DNA of 64,000 nt from Enterobacter sp. JBIWA008 (lineage in GTDB: Bacteria > Pseudomonadota > Gammaproteobacteria > Enterobacterales > Enterobacteriaceae): positions 3,472,001-3,536,000 of the forward strand of contig NZ_CP074149.1 in NCBI RefSeq assembly GCF_019968765.1. The letters are read 5' to 3'. Positions 30,780 to 38,711 of the stretch are shown here, piece after piece. The notes below the pieces were generated by a model that had not been told where the DNA came from, made no database searches, and saw only the letters and a program-made list of their open reading frames with translations. The position numbers were made by a program, and so were the translations under genes. Each line of letters begins with the position of its first letter. Position 1 is the first letter of the stretch.

Positions 30780-32684
30780 TTATGCGTGTCCGCGCTCGCG
30801 CCACCAGGCGATAAGCTGCAGGTAGTTGTCCCGGATGCGCGCCACCAGCTGCGCATCGTCAATATCGTGTTTCAGCCACGCGCGGGAGGCATCGCCAAAC
30901 AGCGTGCGCCCCACGGCGAAGCCTTTTACTACCGTCTGCCCCGCTGCGGCTTTGAAGTCGGCGCGCAGCTGTTCCGCCGGGGCGTCCAGGCCGAGGATCA
31001 CCACACCGCGGCAGTGCGGGTCCCGGCGTTCGATAATCTCGCTCAGCGCCGTCCAGCCGTCAGCCGAGAGCGGCGGCAGCTTCCACCAGTCCGGATAAAT
31101 ACCCAGGTTGTAGAAGCGGGAGATGGCGCGCAGGTAGAGCTCGTCGCTACGCGGCATGGTCGCGGGCAGGATCACCTCCAGCAGCAGCTCGTGCCCGGAC
31201 CGACAGCAGGCGTGATACACCTCGGCAATTTTCTGCTCCTGCTCCAGGCGCAGGCCGTGAGCGTCTTCAGGATGGAAGAAGACCAGGCACTTCACCACAT
31301 GCTCCTGCGGCCAGCTGATAAGCTGGGTGCCGATATTGCCGTGCTCCATCTCCAGCGGCCGGGAGCCCGGCAGCTCAATGGGACGGCCAATCCACCACCC
31401 TTCCCCGGTGATCGCGTTCAGCGCGTCCTGACCGAAGGTTCCGTCGCACAGCAGACCGGCTTTGCCCTCCAGCCCGGCGCGGTTCGCGGCCTCGCGGCTG
31501 GCCTGCAGGATCAGCTGCTTCAGCGCCGGAATGCGCCCGATCGACGCGCCGCACTGCATCGCCATATCCTCAAGCTGGCTGCGGTGGTCGAAGGCCATCA
31601 CGCACAGCTCCGGCCACTCGCGGCGGCGGGTGGTAACGCGGTGGAGATGGTTAAGACGCGGGTCGAGATCCGGACGCGGCACATTCGCGGCGCGGGAGAG
31701 ATAGTCATCCAGCTCGATTTTGCTCGGCATCGCCGGGGCGCAGCCGTGGCGCGACACCACCAGCGCGCCGCAGGCGTTGGCGTAGCGGCACGCCTGCTCC
31801 CAGCCCTCGTCGTTCAGGTAGCCGCGCAGCAGGCCGGACATAAACGCGTCCCCCGCCCCGAGGACGTTCAGTACCTCCACGCGCACGCCGGTCACCGTCA
31901 GGCCGTCGTCCAGCCGGGGCGGAATGGCGCCGGTATAGACCGAGCAGCCGAGCGACCCGCGTTTGCAGACCAGCGCTGCTTCACTGACGGCGCGCACCTG
32001 CCCCAGCGCCTGCAGGGTATCCGTGCTGCCGCCCGCAATGTGGAACTCCTCTTCGGTGCCAACAATGACGTCGAAGAGGTGCAGTACCTCCTGCAGCTCG
32101 CGGGTGACCCTTTCGGCGGCGATGAAGCGCGTTTCGCCGTCGCCTAAGGCGGTCAGCCCCCACAGCACCGGACGGTAGTCGATGTCCAGTACCGTGCGCA
32201 CGCCGTGGCGGCGGGCATAGCCCAGCGCCGTCAGCACCGCCTCGCGGGTTTGCGGATGAGAAAGATGAGTCCCGGTGATGGCAAGACAACGTGCGGAGGC
32301 AATGTAGCTTTCGTCCACATCGCTGGCCGTAATGGCCATATCCGCGCAGTTATCGCGATAAAAAATCAGTGGAAAGGTGTCCCGGTCTTTAATGCCGAGC
32401 AGCACCAGCGCCGTAAGGCGTTGTTTATCGGTAATCAGATGGCTGGTATCGCAGCCCACCTGGTTGAGCTCTTCCCGAAGGAAGCGGCCCATATGTTCAT
32501 CGCCGACGCGCGCCAGCATCGACGAACGTAAACCCTGACGCGCGGTGCCGTACGCCACGTTGCCGGACGACCCGCCGAGATATTTGGCGAAGCTCGACGC
32601 ATCTTCCAGACGGGCACCAATCTGCTGGCTGTAGAGGTCTACCGCCACGCGGCCCATGCATATCACATCAAACTGCTTTTCCAC
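30780..32684 (-). CDS. iolC: Bifunctional 5-dehydro-2-deoxygluconokinase / DUF2090 aldolase-type fusion (IolC-IolJ)
   Basis: The 634-residue protein joins two domains. Residues 1 to about 325 are a PfkB-family sugar kinase (GRVAVDLYSQQIG, GGSSGNVAYG, catalytic GAGDAFMSGLLRGY) that phosphorylates 2-deoxy-5-keto-gluconate. Residues about 335-634 are a DUF2090 TIM-barrel domain (ELCVMAFDHRSQLEDM; KCLVFFHPED; GVVILGLDAP) taken to do the IolJ aldolase step, giving malonic semialdehyde and dihydroxyacetone phosphate. The fusion is the common form in proteobacterial iol clusters. No separate iolJ is present, so the fusion completes the pathway. Gap to iolE is 11 bp. Confidence 0.94.
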   Translation of the reverse strand: MEKQFDVICMGRVAVDLYSQQIGARLEDASSFAKYLGGSSGNVAYGTARQGLRSSMLARVGDEHMGRFLREELNQVGCDTSHLITDKQRLTALVLLGIKDRDTFPLIFYRDNCADMAITASDVDESYIASARCLAITGTHLSHPQTREAVLTALGYARRHGVRTVLDIDYRPVLWGLTALGDGETRFIAAERVTRELQEVLHLFDVIVGTEEEFHIAGGSTDTLQALGQVRAVSEAALVCKRGSLGCSVYTGAIPPRLDDGLTVTGVRVEVLNVLGAGDAFMSGLLRGYLNDEGWEQACRYANACGALVVSRHGCAPAMPSKIELDDYLSRAANVPRPDLDPRLNHLHRVTTRRREWPELCVMAFDHRSQLEDMAMQCGASIGRIPALKQLILQASREAANRAGLEGKAGLLCDGTFGQDALNAITGEGWWIGRPIELPGSRPLEMEHGNIGTQLISWPQEHVVKCLVFFHPEDAHGLRLEQEQKIAEVYHACCRSGHELLLEVILPATMPRSDELYLRAISRFYNLGIYPDWWKLPPLSADGWTALSEIIERRDPHCRGVVILGLDAPAEQLRADFKAAAGQTVVKGFAVGRTLFGDASRAWLKHDIDDAQLVARIRDNYLQLIAWWRERGHA

Positions 32685-32696
32685 GTTGATACCTCA

Positions 32697-33830
32697 TCAG
32701 ACAATGTCGTTCACGTTCAGCCAGCGGCCTTCCCGGTGCGAGAGCGCGATCGCGTCCAGCACGCGCGACACCTTCCAGCCCTCTTCGAAGTCCGGCCACA
32801 TCGGCGCGTCGGCGGCAATCCCGTCCACCAGGTCGCGCACCTCCACCGTTTTTTGATCGTTAAAGCCAATCCCGTGGCCCGCGCCCATGCAGAACGCGGC
32901 GTAGTCCGGGTGTGACGGGCCGACGAGCAGCGTGCGGAACCCCTGACGGTTCACTGGATCGTCATGCAGATAGAGCTTCAGTTCCGCCATGCGCTCCTGC
33001 GTGAAGCTGATGGCGCCTTTCGTCCCGGTGATGACGAACGACAGCCCCATCTTGCGGCCGCAGGCAACGCGGGAGGTTTCAATCACGCCCTGCGCCCCGC
33101 CCGCGAAGCGCACCATCGCGTGGGCCTGGTCCTCATTTTCGACGAGGATCATCTCCGACGAACCGGCCTTTGCCGGACGTTCCGGGACCACGATCTTCAG
33201 ATCGCCGCAGACCTGCTCAATATCCCCCACCAGGTACTGGGCCATATTGACGATGTGCGCCGCGAGGTCGCCCAGCGCGCCCAGCCCGGCGGTCTCTTTA
33301 AAGCAGTGCCAGTGAATGGGCGAGCGCGGGTCGGCCATATAGTCTTCGTTGTGGGTGCCGTAGAAGTGGATCACCTCGCCAATCTCGCCGCGGGCGATAA
33401 TCTCCTTCGCCAGCTGCGCGGTCGGGTTCTTCATGTAGTTGAACCCCACCAGCGTTTTCACCCCGGCCCGCTTCGCGGCGTCGACCATCTCGCGCGCGTC
33501 GTGGGCGTTCAGCGCCAGCGGCTTCTCCGAGTAGACGTGCTTGCCGTGGCGGATCGCCTCCAGCGCCATCTCTTTATGCAAATGGTTGGGTGAGCAAATA
33601 TCCACCACGTCAATAGCCGGGTCGGCCACCAGCGCCCGCCAGTCGCCGGTGGAGCGGTTGAAGCCAAACGCCTGCGCGCGCGCTGCCGCGAGCTCCGGCG
33701 TGACTTCCGCCACCATCTCGCGCACCAGCCTGCCGCGCAGGTTGAACACCGTCGGGGCCTGGGCATAGGCGATAGCGTGGGCCTTGCCGATATACCCGGT
33801 GCCAATTAATCCAATACGAACCTCTTTCAT
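32697..33830 (-). CDS. Gfo/Idh/MocA-family oxidoreductase (second inositol-type dehydrogenase)
   Basis: This 377-residue NAD(P)-dependent dehydrogenase has an N-terminal Rossmann fold (GLIGTGYIGKAHAIAY) with the family EKP motif (YSEKPLALN). Its GFO/IDH C-terminal domain includes HWHCFKETAGLGALGDLAAHIVNMAQYLVG, where the catalytic Asp/His pair is expected. It is distinct from iolG in length and sequence. Within the locus it may oxidise another inositol isomer (scyllo- or D-chiro-inositol) or a related cyclitol, but this is inference. GAGG precedes the ATG at 33830 by six bases. It lies 8 bp after the permease gene and 12 bp before iolC. Confidence 0.88.
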   Translation of the reverse strand: MKEVRIGLIGTGYIGKAHAIAYAQAPTVFNLRGRLVREMVAEVTPELAAARAQAFGFNRSTGDWRALVADPAIDVVDICSPNHLHKEMALEAIRHGKHVYSEKPLALNAHDAREMVDAAKRAGVKTLVGFNYMKNPTAQLAKEIIARGEIGEVIHFYGTHNEDYMADPRSPIHWHCFKETAGLGALGDLAAHIVNMAQYLVGDIEQVCGDLKIVVPERPAKAGSSEMILVENEDQAHAMVRFAGGAQGVIETSRVACGRKMGLSFVITGTKGAISFTQERMAELKLYLHDDPVNRQGFRTLLVGPSHPDYAAFCMGAGHGIGFNDQKTVEVRDLVDGIAADAPMWPDFEEGWKVSRVLDAIALSHREGRWLNVNDIV

Positions 33831-33838
33831 CGTGATCC

Positions 33839-34867
33839 TCACAGTGCGCCGCGACGGCTTTTGGCGTAGGTATCAAACGCCACCGCCAGAACGATAATTA
33901 ATCCGGTGATAATCTGCTGGTAGTAGGCCGAGACGTTCATCAGCACCAGGCCGTTAATCAGAATCCCCATGATGATGGAGCCGATAATGGTGCCGCCGAT
34001 GCGCCCGTAGCCGCCCATCAGCGAGGTGCCGCCAATCACCACCGAGGCGATGACGCGCAGCTCAAATGAGATCCCGGCCACCGCCTCGGCGCTCCCCAGA
34101 CGCGCGCTCAGGATGAAGCCCGCCAGCCCCGCCAGGCAGCCGATCAGCACGTAGACGCTGACCAGCACGCGCTTGACGTTTACCCCCGCCAGGCGCGCCG
34201 CCTCCGGGTTGCCGCCGATGGCGTAGACGAAGCGGCCCCAGCGGGTTTTATGCAGCGCCAGATAGCCGCCGAGGGCGACGATGGCGAAGATCCAGATCGG
34301 GATGGAGATACCGAGCAGCTCCCCGCGCCCCCACCAGCGGTAGCCCTGATCGAAACCAGCAATCGGCGCGCCGTCGTTAATCACCAGCGTCAGGCCGCGC
34401 CAGATGGTCATCCCCCCGAGGGTGACGATGAACGGCGGCAGGCGCAGGCGGGTGACGCCCAGACCGTGCAGGAAGCCAATCGCCGTGCCCATGGCCAGAC
34501 AAATCCCCAGCCCGATCAGCCAGCTCATGCCGCCCCAGGCGTTCGGGTCAACGGTGGTGAAGTTGTCGCCTTTGATCACGTACGCCGCGGTCATGGCGCA
34601 CACCGCCAGAATGGAGCCCACGGAGAGATCGATCCCGGCGGTCAGGATGACGAAGGTCATCCCCACGGCCATGATCCCGTAGATGGAGACTTCGGTCAGG
34701 ATGTTGAAAATATTGCGTTCAGAGAAAAAATTGCTGTTCTGCGACTGGAAGAAGATCAGCAGCAGGATCATGAAAATCAGCACCCCGAAGCGCTCGAAGA
34801 AGGCGATAGGATCGATGCGTCCGGCGCGTTTGACCGGGGCCTGCGTTTTAGAAATCATCTGCGTCAT
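33839..34867 (-). CDS. Sugar/inositol ABC transporter permease
   Basis: This 342-residue inner-membrane permease of the RbsC/IatP type (BPD_transp_2) has about 8-10 hydrophobic segments and the family signatures GMTFVILTAGIDLSVGS and YAIGGNPEAARLAGVNVKRV, the latter being the ATPase-contact loop. With the flanking ATPase and binding protein it forms a complete ABC importer, most likely for myo-inositol given the surrounding iol genes. It therefore replaces the MFS-type IolT carrier of other bacteria. GGAG lies six bases upstream of the ATG; the gap after the ATPase gene is 11 bp. Confidence 0.93.
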   Translation of the reverse strand: MTQMISKTQAPVKRAGRIDPIAFFERFGVLIFMILLLIFFQSQNSNFFSERNIFNILTEVSIYGIMAVGMTFVILTAGIDLSVGSILAVCAMTAAYVIKGDNFTTVDPNAWGGMSWLIGLGICLAMGTAIGFLHGLGVTRLRLPPFIVTLGGMTIWRGLTLVINDGAPIAGFDQGYRWWGRGELLGISIPIWIFAIVALGGYLALHKTRWGRFVYAIGGNPEAARLAGVNVKRVLVSVYVLIGCLAGLAGFILSARLGSAEAVAGISFELRVIASVVIGGTSLMGGYGRIGGTIIGSIIMGILINGLVLMNVSAYYQQIITGLIIVLAVAFDTYAKSRRGAL

Positions 34868-34878
34868 GTGAAACTCCG

Positions 34879-36426
34879 TTATGCCGCGTTCAGGGCGTTG
34901 TGGTTGATGGCCATCATCGTCATCAGCCGTTCTTCGTTAGCGTCGTCGCCGTGGATCTCGCCGGTCACCCGGCCTTCGCTGAGGGTGATGATCCGGTCAG
35001 ACACCGCCATCACTTCAGGCAGATCGGAGGAGATCACAATCACCGCCACGCCCTTTTTCGCCATCTCAAACAGCACCTGGTGCACTTCCGATTTGGTCCC
35101 CACGTCGATGCCGCGCGTCGGTTCATCGACGATCAGCACCCGCGGGTTGAGGGCCATGCAGCGCGCGAGGATCACTTTTTGCTGGTTTCCGCCGGAGAGC
35201 TTGCGCACCTCCTGCGCGCTGTTGACCATTTTGATCTGCAGCGCCTTGCGGTAGGACTCAATCAGATCGTCCTCTTTGCGGGTGTTCACGAACCAGCGCC
35301 ACTGCAGCAGCGAGGAAAGGCAGGAGAGCGACAGGTTGTCGCGAATCGACAGCCCCAGCACCGCCCCCTCTTTTTTGCGATCTTCCGGTACCAAAGCCAC
35401 GCCCTGGTCGAGGGCGTAGAGCGGGTCGCGCGGCTGGTACGGCACGCCGTCCAGCTCAAAGCTGCCCGAGGTAAAGGCGTCTGCGCCAAACAGGCAGCGC
35501 GCCACTTCGGTACGCCCCGCGCCCACCAGGCCAGCAATCCCTAACACTTCCCCGGCGTGGACGTGGAAGCTGATGTCGTGCAGGGCGATGCCGTGGGGAT
35601 CGAGCGGCGGCTTCTCGCGGCTCAGACCCTTCACCGCCAGGCGGACGGGTTTGTCTTCATGATGGGTCTCGCTGGCGGGACGGCGGTTAAAGGCCACGTC
35701 GCGCCCGACCATCAGGCGAATCAGCTGTTCGACGTTGGTCTCCGCCACCGCGCCGGTGCCGGTGAAGCGGCCGTCCTGGAAAACGGTAAAACGGTCGCAG
35801 AGCTGGAAAACTTCGTGCAGGCGATGGGTAACGTAAATAATGCTTACGCCGCGGTTTTTAAGCTCCCGCACCACGCGGTGCAGGCTTTCCACCTCGCTGT
35901 CGCTCAGCGCGGCGGAAGGTTCATCCATAATAATCAGCCTGGCGTTGAGGGTCAGCGCCCGGGCGATCTCCACCATCTGCTGCTGGGCGACGCTCAGACG
36001 GGCCACCGGCGTGGTCGGGGCAACGTTCAGCTGCAGGTAATCAAGAATGACCTGCGCCTCCTGGTTAACCGCTTTTTCGTCGACGATCAGGTTACGCCTG
36101 CGCGGCTCGCGCCCGAGAAACATGTTTTCCGCGACGGTCATGTTGGGCAGCAGGTTGAATTCCTGATAGATGGTAATAATGCCCTTGTTCTGCCGCTCAA
36201 CGGGGGAATCATCTACCGGCAGCGTTTCGCCGTTAAACCAGATATCCCCCCGGGTTTGCGGCTGCGCCCCCGCGAGCGCCTTCAGCAGCGTGGATTTACC
36301 CGCCCCGTTTTCCCCCAGCAGGGCGTGGATTTCTCCTGGCCCGACGGTCAGCTGAGCGCTGCTCAGCGCCCAGACGCCGGAAAAGCTTTTCGCCAGCTCG
36401 GTCACTTTCAGTAAGGGTTGCGACAT
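34879..36426 (-). CDS. Sugar/inositol ABC transporter ATP-binding protein
   Basis: This 515-residue ATPase carries two tandem nucleotide-binding domains, as in RbsA/MglA/IatA. The N-terminal domain has Walker A GENGAGKSTLL, signature LSVAQQQMVEIA (a degenerate LSGGQ) and Walker B RLIIMDEPSAAL. The C-terminal domain has a non-standard Walker A (GLVGAGRTEVAR), a proper LSGGNQQKVILAR and LIVDEPTRGID. One degenerate site is normal in this family. The ATG at 36426 follows GGAG by seven bases. It is 48 bp after the binding-protein gene and belongs to the iol operon. Confidence 0.94.
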   Translation of the reverse strand: MSQPLLKVTELAKSFSGVWALSSAQLTVGPGEIHALLGENGAGKSTLLKALAGAQPQTRGDIWFNGETLPVDDSPVERQNKGIITIYQEFNLLPNMTVAENMFLGREPRRRNLIVDEKAVNQEAQVILDYLQLNVAPTTPVARLSVAQQQMVEIARALTLNARLIIMDEPSAALSDSEVESLHRVVRELKNRGVSIIYVTHRLHEVFQLCDRFTVFQDGRFTGTGAVAETNVEQLIRLMVGRDVAFNRRPASETHHEDKPVRLAVKGLSREKPPLDPHGIALHDISFHVHAGEVLGIAGLVGAGRTEVARCLFGADAFTSGSFELDGVPYQPRDPLYALDQGVALVPEDRKKEGAVLGLSIRDNLSLSCLSSLLQWRWFVNTRKEDDLIESYRKALQIKMVNSAQEVRKLSGGNQQKVILARCMALNPRVLIVDEPTRGIDVGTKSEVHQVLFEMAKKGVAVIVISSDLPEVMAVSDRIITLSEGRVTGEIHGDDANEERLMTMMAINHNALNAA

Positions 36427-36474
36427 CGGTCTGCTCCTCCTCATGATGAGCCGCCAGAGGCGGCTCGGGACATA

Positions 36475-37404
36475 TTAGTTACCGGCCTCACCGATTCGCT
36501 CAGCCTGCTGCAGGTTCTCTTTGGTGATAAGCGTCGGCGGGTAGTCGGCCCCGGTGATGGCTTTCTTCTCGCGCACGTTGGCCACCAGCTGGCTCATCGC
36601 CGTCTGCACCGCAAAGCCCGGACGCTGATCCGCGGTCACCGCCAGCCAGCCGTCGCGCACGCGGGCCAGCGCTTCCGGCACCGCATCAAAGCCGGTGACC
36701 AGAATTTCTCCCGGCTTCACGCCCTGGCTCTGCAGCGCTTCAATCGCGCCCAGCGCCATATCGTCGTTGGCGGAGAGGATCACCTGCGGACGTTTCGGCA
36801 GCGAAGGCAGAACGCTTTCCACAATGCGCATCCCTTCAGAACGCATCCAGTTACCGGTCTGATCGGCGACGATCTTGTACTTATCCCCGCCCGCCTTCAG
36901 GCTGTCGCGGATCCCTTTGGTGCGTTCAATATTGGAGGAGGAGCCCGGCTGGCCGGTGAGGAGAATGATGTCCGCGCCGTTAGGGAATTTGGTTTTGACG
37001 AAGTCGCCAACCGCCTGGCCACCCTTGTAGTTGTTGGCGCCGAAGTGCGGCACTTTCTTCTGGCTGTCGACGGATCGGTCAAGGGTCACCACCGGCAGCT
37101 TCGCATCCTGAATTTCATCTACCGCACTGGAGACTGCGTTTACGTCATTCGGGGAGACGATAAAGCCCTGCGCCCCAAGGGTGATGGCATTTTCCAGGTC
37201 AGCCACCTGTTTCGGCGAGCTGCCCTGGCCGTCCAGCACCTGAAGCTTCACGCCCATCTCTTTTGCGGCTTTCACCGCCGTGCGCTGCATGTGAACTTCA
37301 AACGGCATGGCCAGGTTTGGCGTACTGAAAACGATTTGCTCGTTTTCGGCGAGGGCGGCCCCGGACGTCATGGCGATGAGGGCGGCTACGATCAGTTTTT
37401 TCAT
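36475..37404 (-). CDS. Periplasmic sugar/inositol-binding protein
   Basis: This 309-residue precursor has a signal peptide (MKKLIVAALIAMTSGAALA, cleavage near residue 19). Its mature part is a type I periplasmic binding protein related to RbsB/IbpA, with two lobes and hinge motifs such as GFIVSPND, VVTLDRSVD, GANNYKGGQAVGD and LSANDDMALGAIEALQ. It delivers substrate to the downstream ATPase/permease pair; myo-inositol is inferred from the context. It is the first transporter gene after iolG (31-bp gap). Confidence 0.94.
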   Translation of the reverse strand: MKKLIVAALIAMTSGAALAENEQIVFSTPNLAMPFEVHMQRTAVKAAKEMGVKLQVLDGQGSSPKQVADLENAITLGAQGFIVSPNDVNAVSSAVDEIQDAKLPVVTLDRSVDSQKKVPHFGANNYKGGQAVGDFVKTKFPNGADIILLTGQPGSSSNIERTKGIRDSLKAGGDKYKIVADQTGNWMRSEGMRIVESVLPSLPKRPQVILSANDDMALGAIEALQSQGVKPGEILVTGFDAVPEALARVRDGWLAVTADQRPGFAVQTAMSQLVANVREKKAITGADYPPTLITKENLQQAERIGEAGN

Positions 37405-37435
37405 TATTATGTCTCTCTGTGTAGGGTTGTTGCGT

Positions 37436-38422
37436 TTAGAGGACGATCTCGCGCTGGCTACGCAGTGATTCCAGCGCTTTATCCGCAAGGTACAGCGCAC
37501 GTTCACCATCATCGCCGCTGCAGTCAGGCACCGCTTCGCCGCGCAGGACCGCAACAAAGTGTTCCCATTCCGCGGCGTAAGCGGATTTGTAGCGCTGCAG
37601 GAAGAAATGTTCCGGCAGCGCGCTGGTGCAGCCCTGTTTGCCGTAGTGCTGCACCTGGTTTTCCAGAATGTTGCCCGCGCACAGCAGCCCTTCTGAGCCG
37701 TGCAGCTCCAGGCGCTGGTCATAGCCATAGGAAGAGCGGCGGCTGTTGACGATGGTCGCCATCGCGCCGGAGGCGTACTTCAGAACGATAAACGCGGTAT
37801 CGATATCCCCCGCCTCGCCAATTGCCGGATCCACCAGGTTGCTGCCCTGGGCATAGACCGACACCGGCTCTTCGCCCATGATGAAGCGCGCCATGTCAAA
37901 GTCGTGAATGGTCATATCGCGGAACATGCCGCCGGAGACGCGCACGTACTCAGCAGGCGGCGGAGACGGGTCGCGGGAGATGATCAGCAGCGATTCCGGT
38001 TTGCCGATGCGCCCGGCCTGCGCGTCGGTTTTCACGCGGCGGAACTGCGGGTCAAAGCGGCGGTTAAAGCCGATAAAGAGCGGCACGTCGTACTCTTTGA
38101 CCACCTTCAGGCAGTCGCGCACGCGGGCGAGGTCAAGGTGTACCGGCTTTTCACAGAAGATGGCCTTACCGTGGCGGGCGGCCATTTCAATCAGATCCGC
38201 GTGGGTATCGGTGGCGGAGGCGATCAGCACGGCGTGAACGTTAGGGTCGGTCATCGCCTCAATCAGGCTCTGCTGGCGTGCCTGATACTGCGCGGCGAGA
38301 CGGGTGGCAAATTCCTGATTCGGGTCAACCACGGACCAGAGCGTGGTCGCACCGTGGCTGGCGATGTTAGCTGCATGTACCTGGCCAATTCGGCCAGCGC
38401 CCAGTAAAGCAATGTTAAACAT
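37436..38422 (-). CDS. iolG: Inositol 2-dehydrogenase
   Basis: IolG oxidises myo-inositol to 2-keto-myo-inositol (scyllo-inosose) with NAD+, the first catabolic step. The 328-residue Gfo/Idh/MocA protein begins with the Rossmann motif LLGAGRIGQVHAANI. It has the EKP motif with the catalytic Lys (FCEKPVHLDL), and the active-site DMTIHDFDMARFIMGEEP with the conserved Asp/His. It is first in the long run iolG-ABC transporter-Gfo/Idh-iolC-iolE-iolB, which probably starts from its own promoter in the 289-bp gap before it. Confidence 0.94.
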   Translation of the reverse strand: MFNIALLGAGRIGQVHAANIASHGATTLWSVVDPNQEFATRLAAQYQARQQSLIEAMTDPNVHAVLIASATDTHADLIEMAARHGKAIFCEKPVHLDLARVRDCLKVVKEYDVPLFIGFNRRFDPQFRRVKTDAQAGRIGKPESLLIISRDPSPPPAEYVRVSGGMFRDMTIHDFDMARFIMGEEPVSVYAQGSNLVDPAIGEAGDIDTAFIVLKYASGAMATIVNSRRSSYGYDQRLELHGSEGLLCAGNILENQVQHYGKQGCTSALPEHFFLQRYKSAYAAEWEHFVAVLRGEAVPDCSGDDGERALYLADKALESLRSQREIVL

Positions 38423-38470
38423 AACGGCTCCCGGTGTTGGTGAATGCTGTGAACTAACGACCCTATAAAT

Positions 38471-38485
38471 AAAACATTTATTTCA
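38471..38485 (-). promoter_or_regulatory. Candidate IolR site upstream of iolG
   Basis: On the minus strand TGAAATAAATGTTTT shares its first ten bases with the palindrome at 42217-42232 between iolA and iolR. It lies about 50-60 bp upstream of the iolG ATG in an AT-rich stretch that probably holds the promoter. Confidence 0.42.
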
Positions 38486-38587
38486 TTTTTATAAATAGTG
38501 AAAATTATGTTTTTGAGTGTGGGTTAACACTTTTGAGATGAATGAGATAAATTTTGTTATCAATCTCACAACATGGCGGGAGGGATT

Positions 38588-38613
38588 CCCCTCCATTACA
38601 GAGGGGCGAGGGA
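38588..38613. repeat. Small inverted repeat in the iolG-iolD gap
   Basis: CCCCTC-CATTACA-GAGGGG, a 6-bp stem, lies just upstream (on the minus strand, downstream of iolD) of the larger REP-like element at 38635. It is probably a degenerate member of the same family. Confidence 0.45.
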
Positions 38614-38634
38614 GAAAAAACCGCACCGATCCGT

Positions 38635-38669
38635 CCCCTCTCCGTGAGGGAGAGGGTTAGGGTGAGGGG
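38635..38669. repeat. REP-like element between iolD and iolG
   Basis: CCCCTCTCC-GTGA-GGGAGAGGG is followed by TTAGGGTGAGGGG. It is the clearest copy of the CCCTCTCC/GGGTGAGGG family also seen at 1546 and 9263. It lies 42 bp downstream of the iolD stop and may act as a terminator-like boundary between iolAD and iolG. Confidence 0.68.
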
Positions 38670-38711
38670 AAAAAGAAAAATGAAATGAAAATTTCGTTAC
38701 GGCGGAAAAAC

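Noticed and set aside
30768..32147. 459-codon open frame antisense to iolC
   Set aside because: The translation is low-complexity Arg/Ala/Val-rich and the opposite strand encodes a complete kinase-aldolase fusion.
36418..37749. 443-codon open frame antisense to the inositol-binding protein
   Set aside because: It spans two real genes and their gap; no domain, signal or ribosome-binding site.
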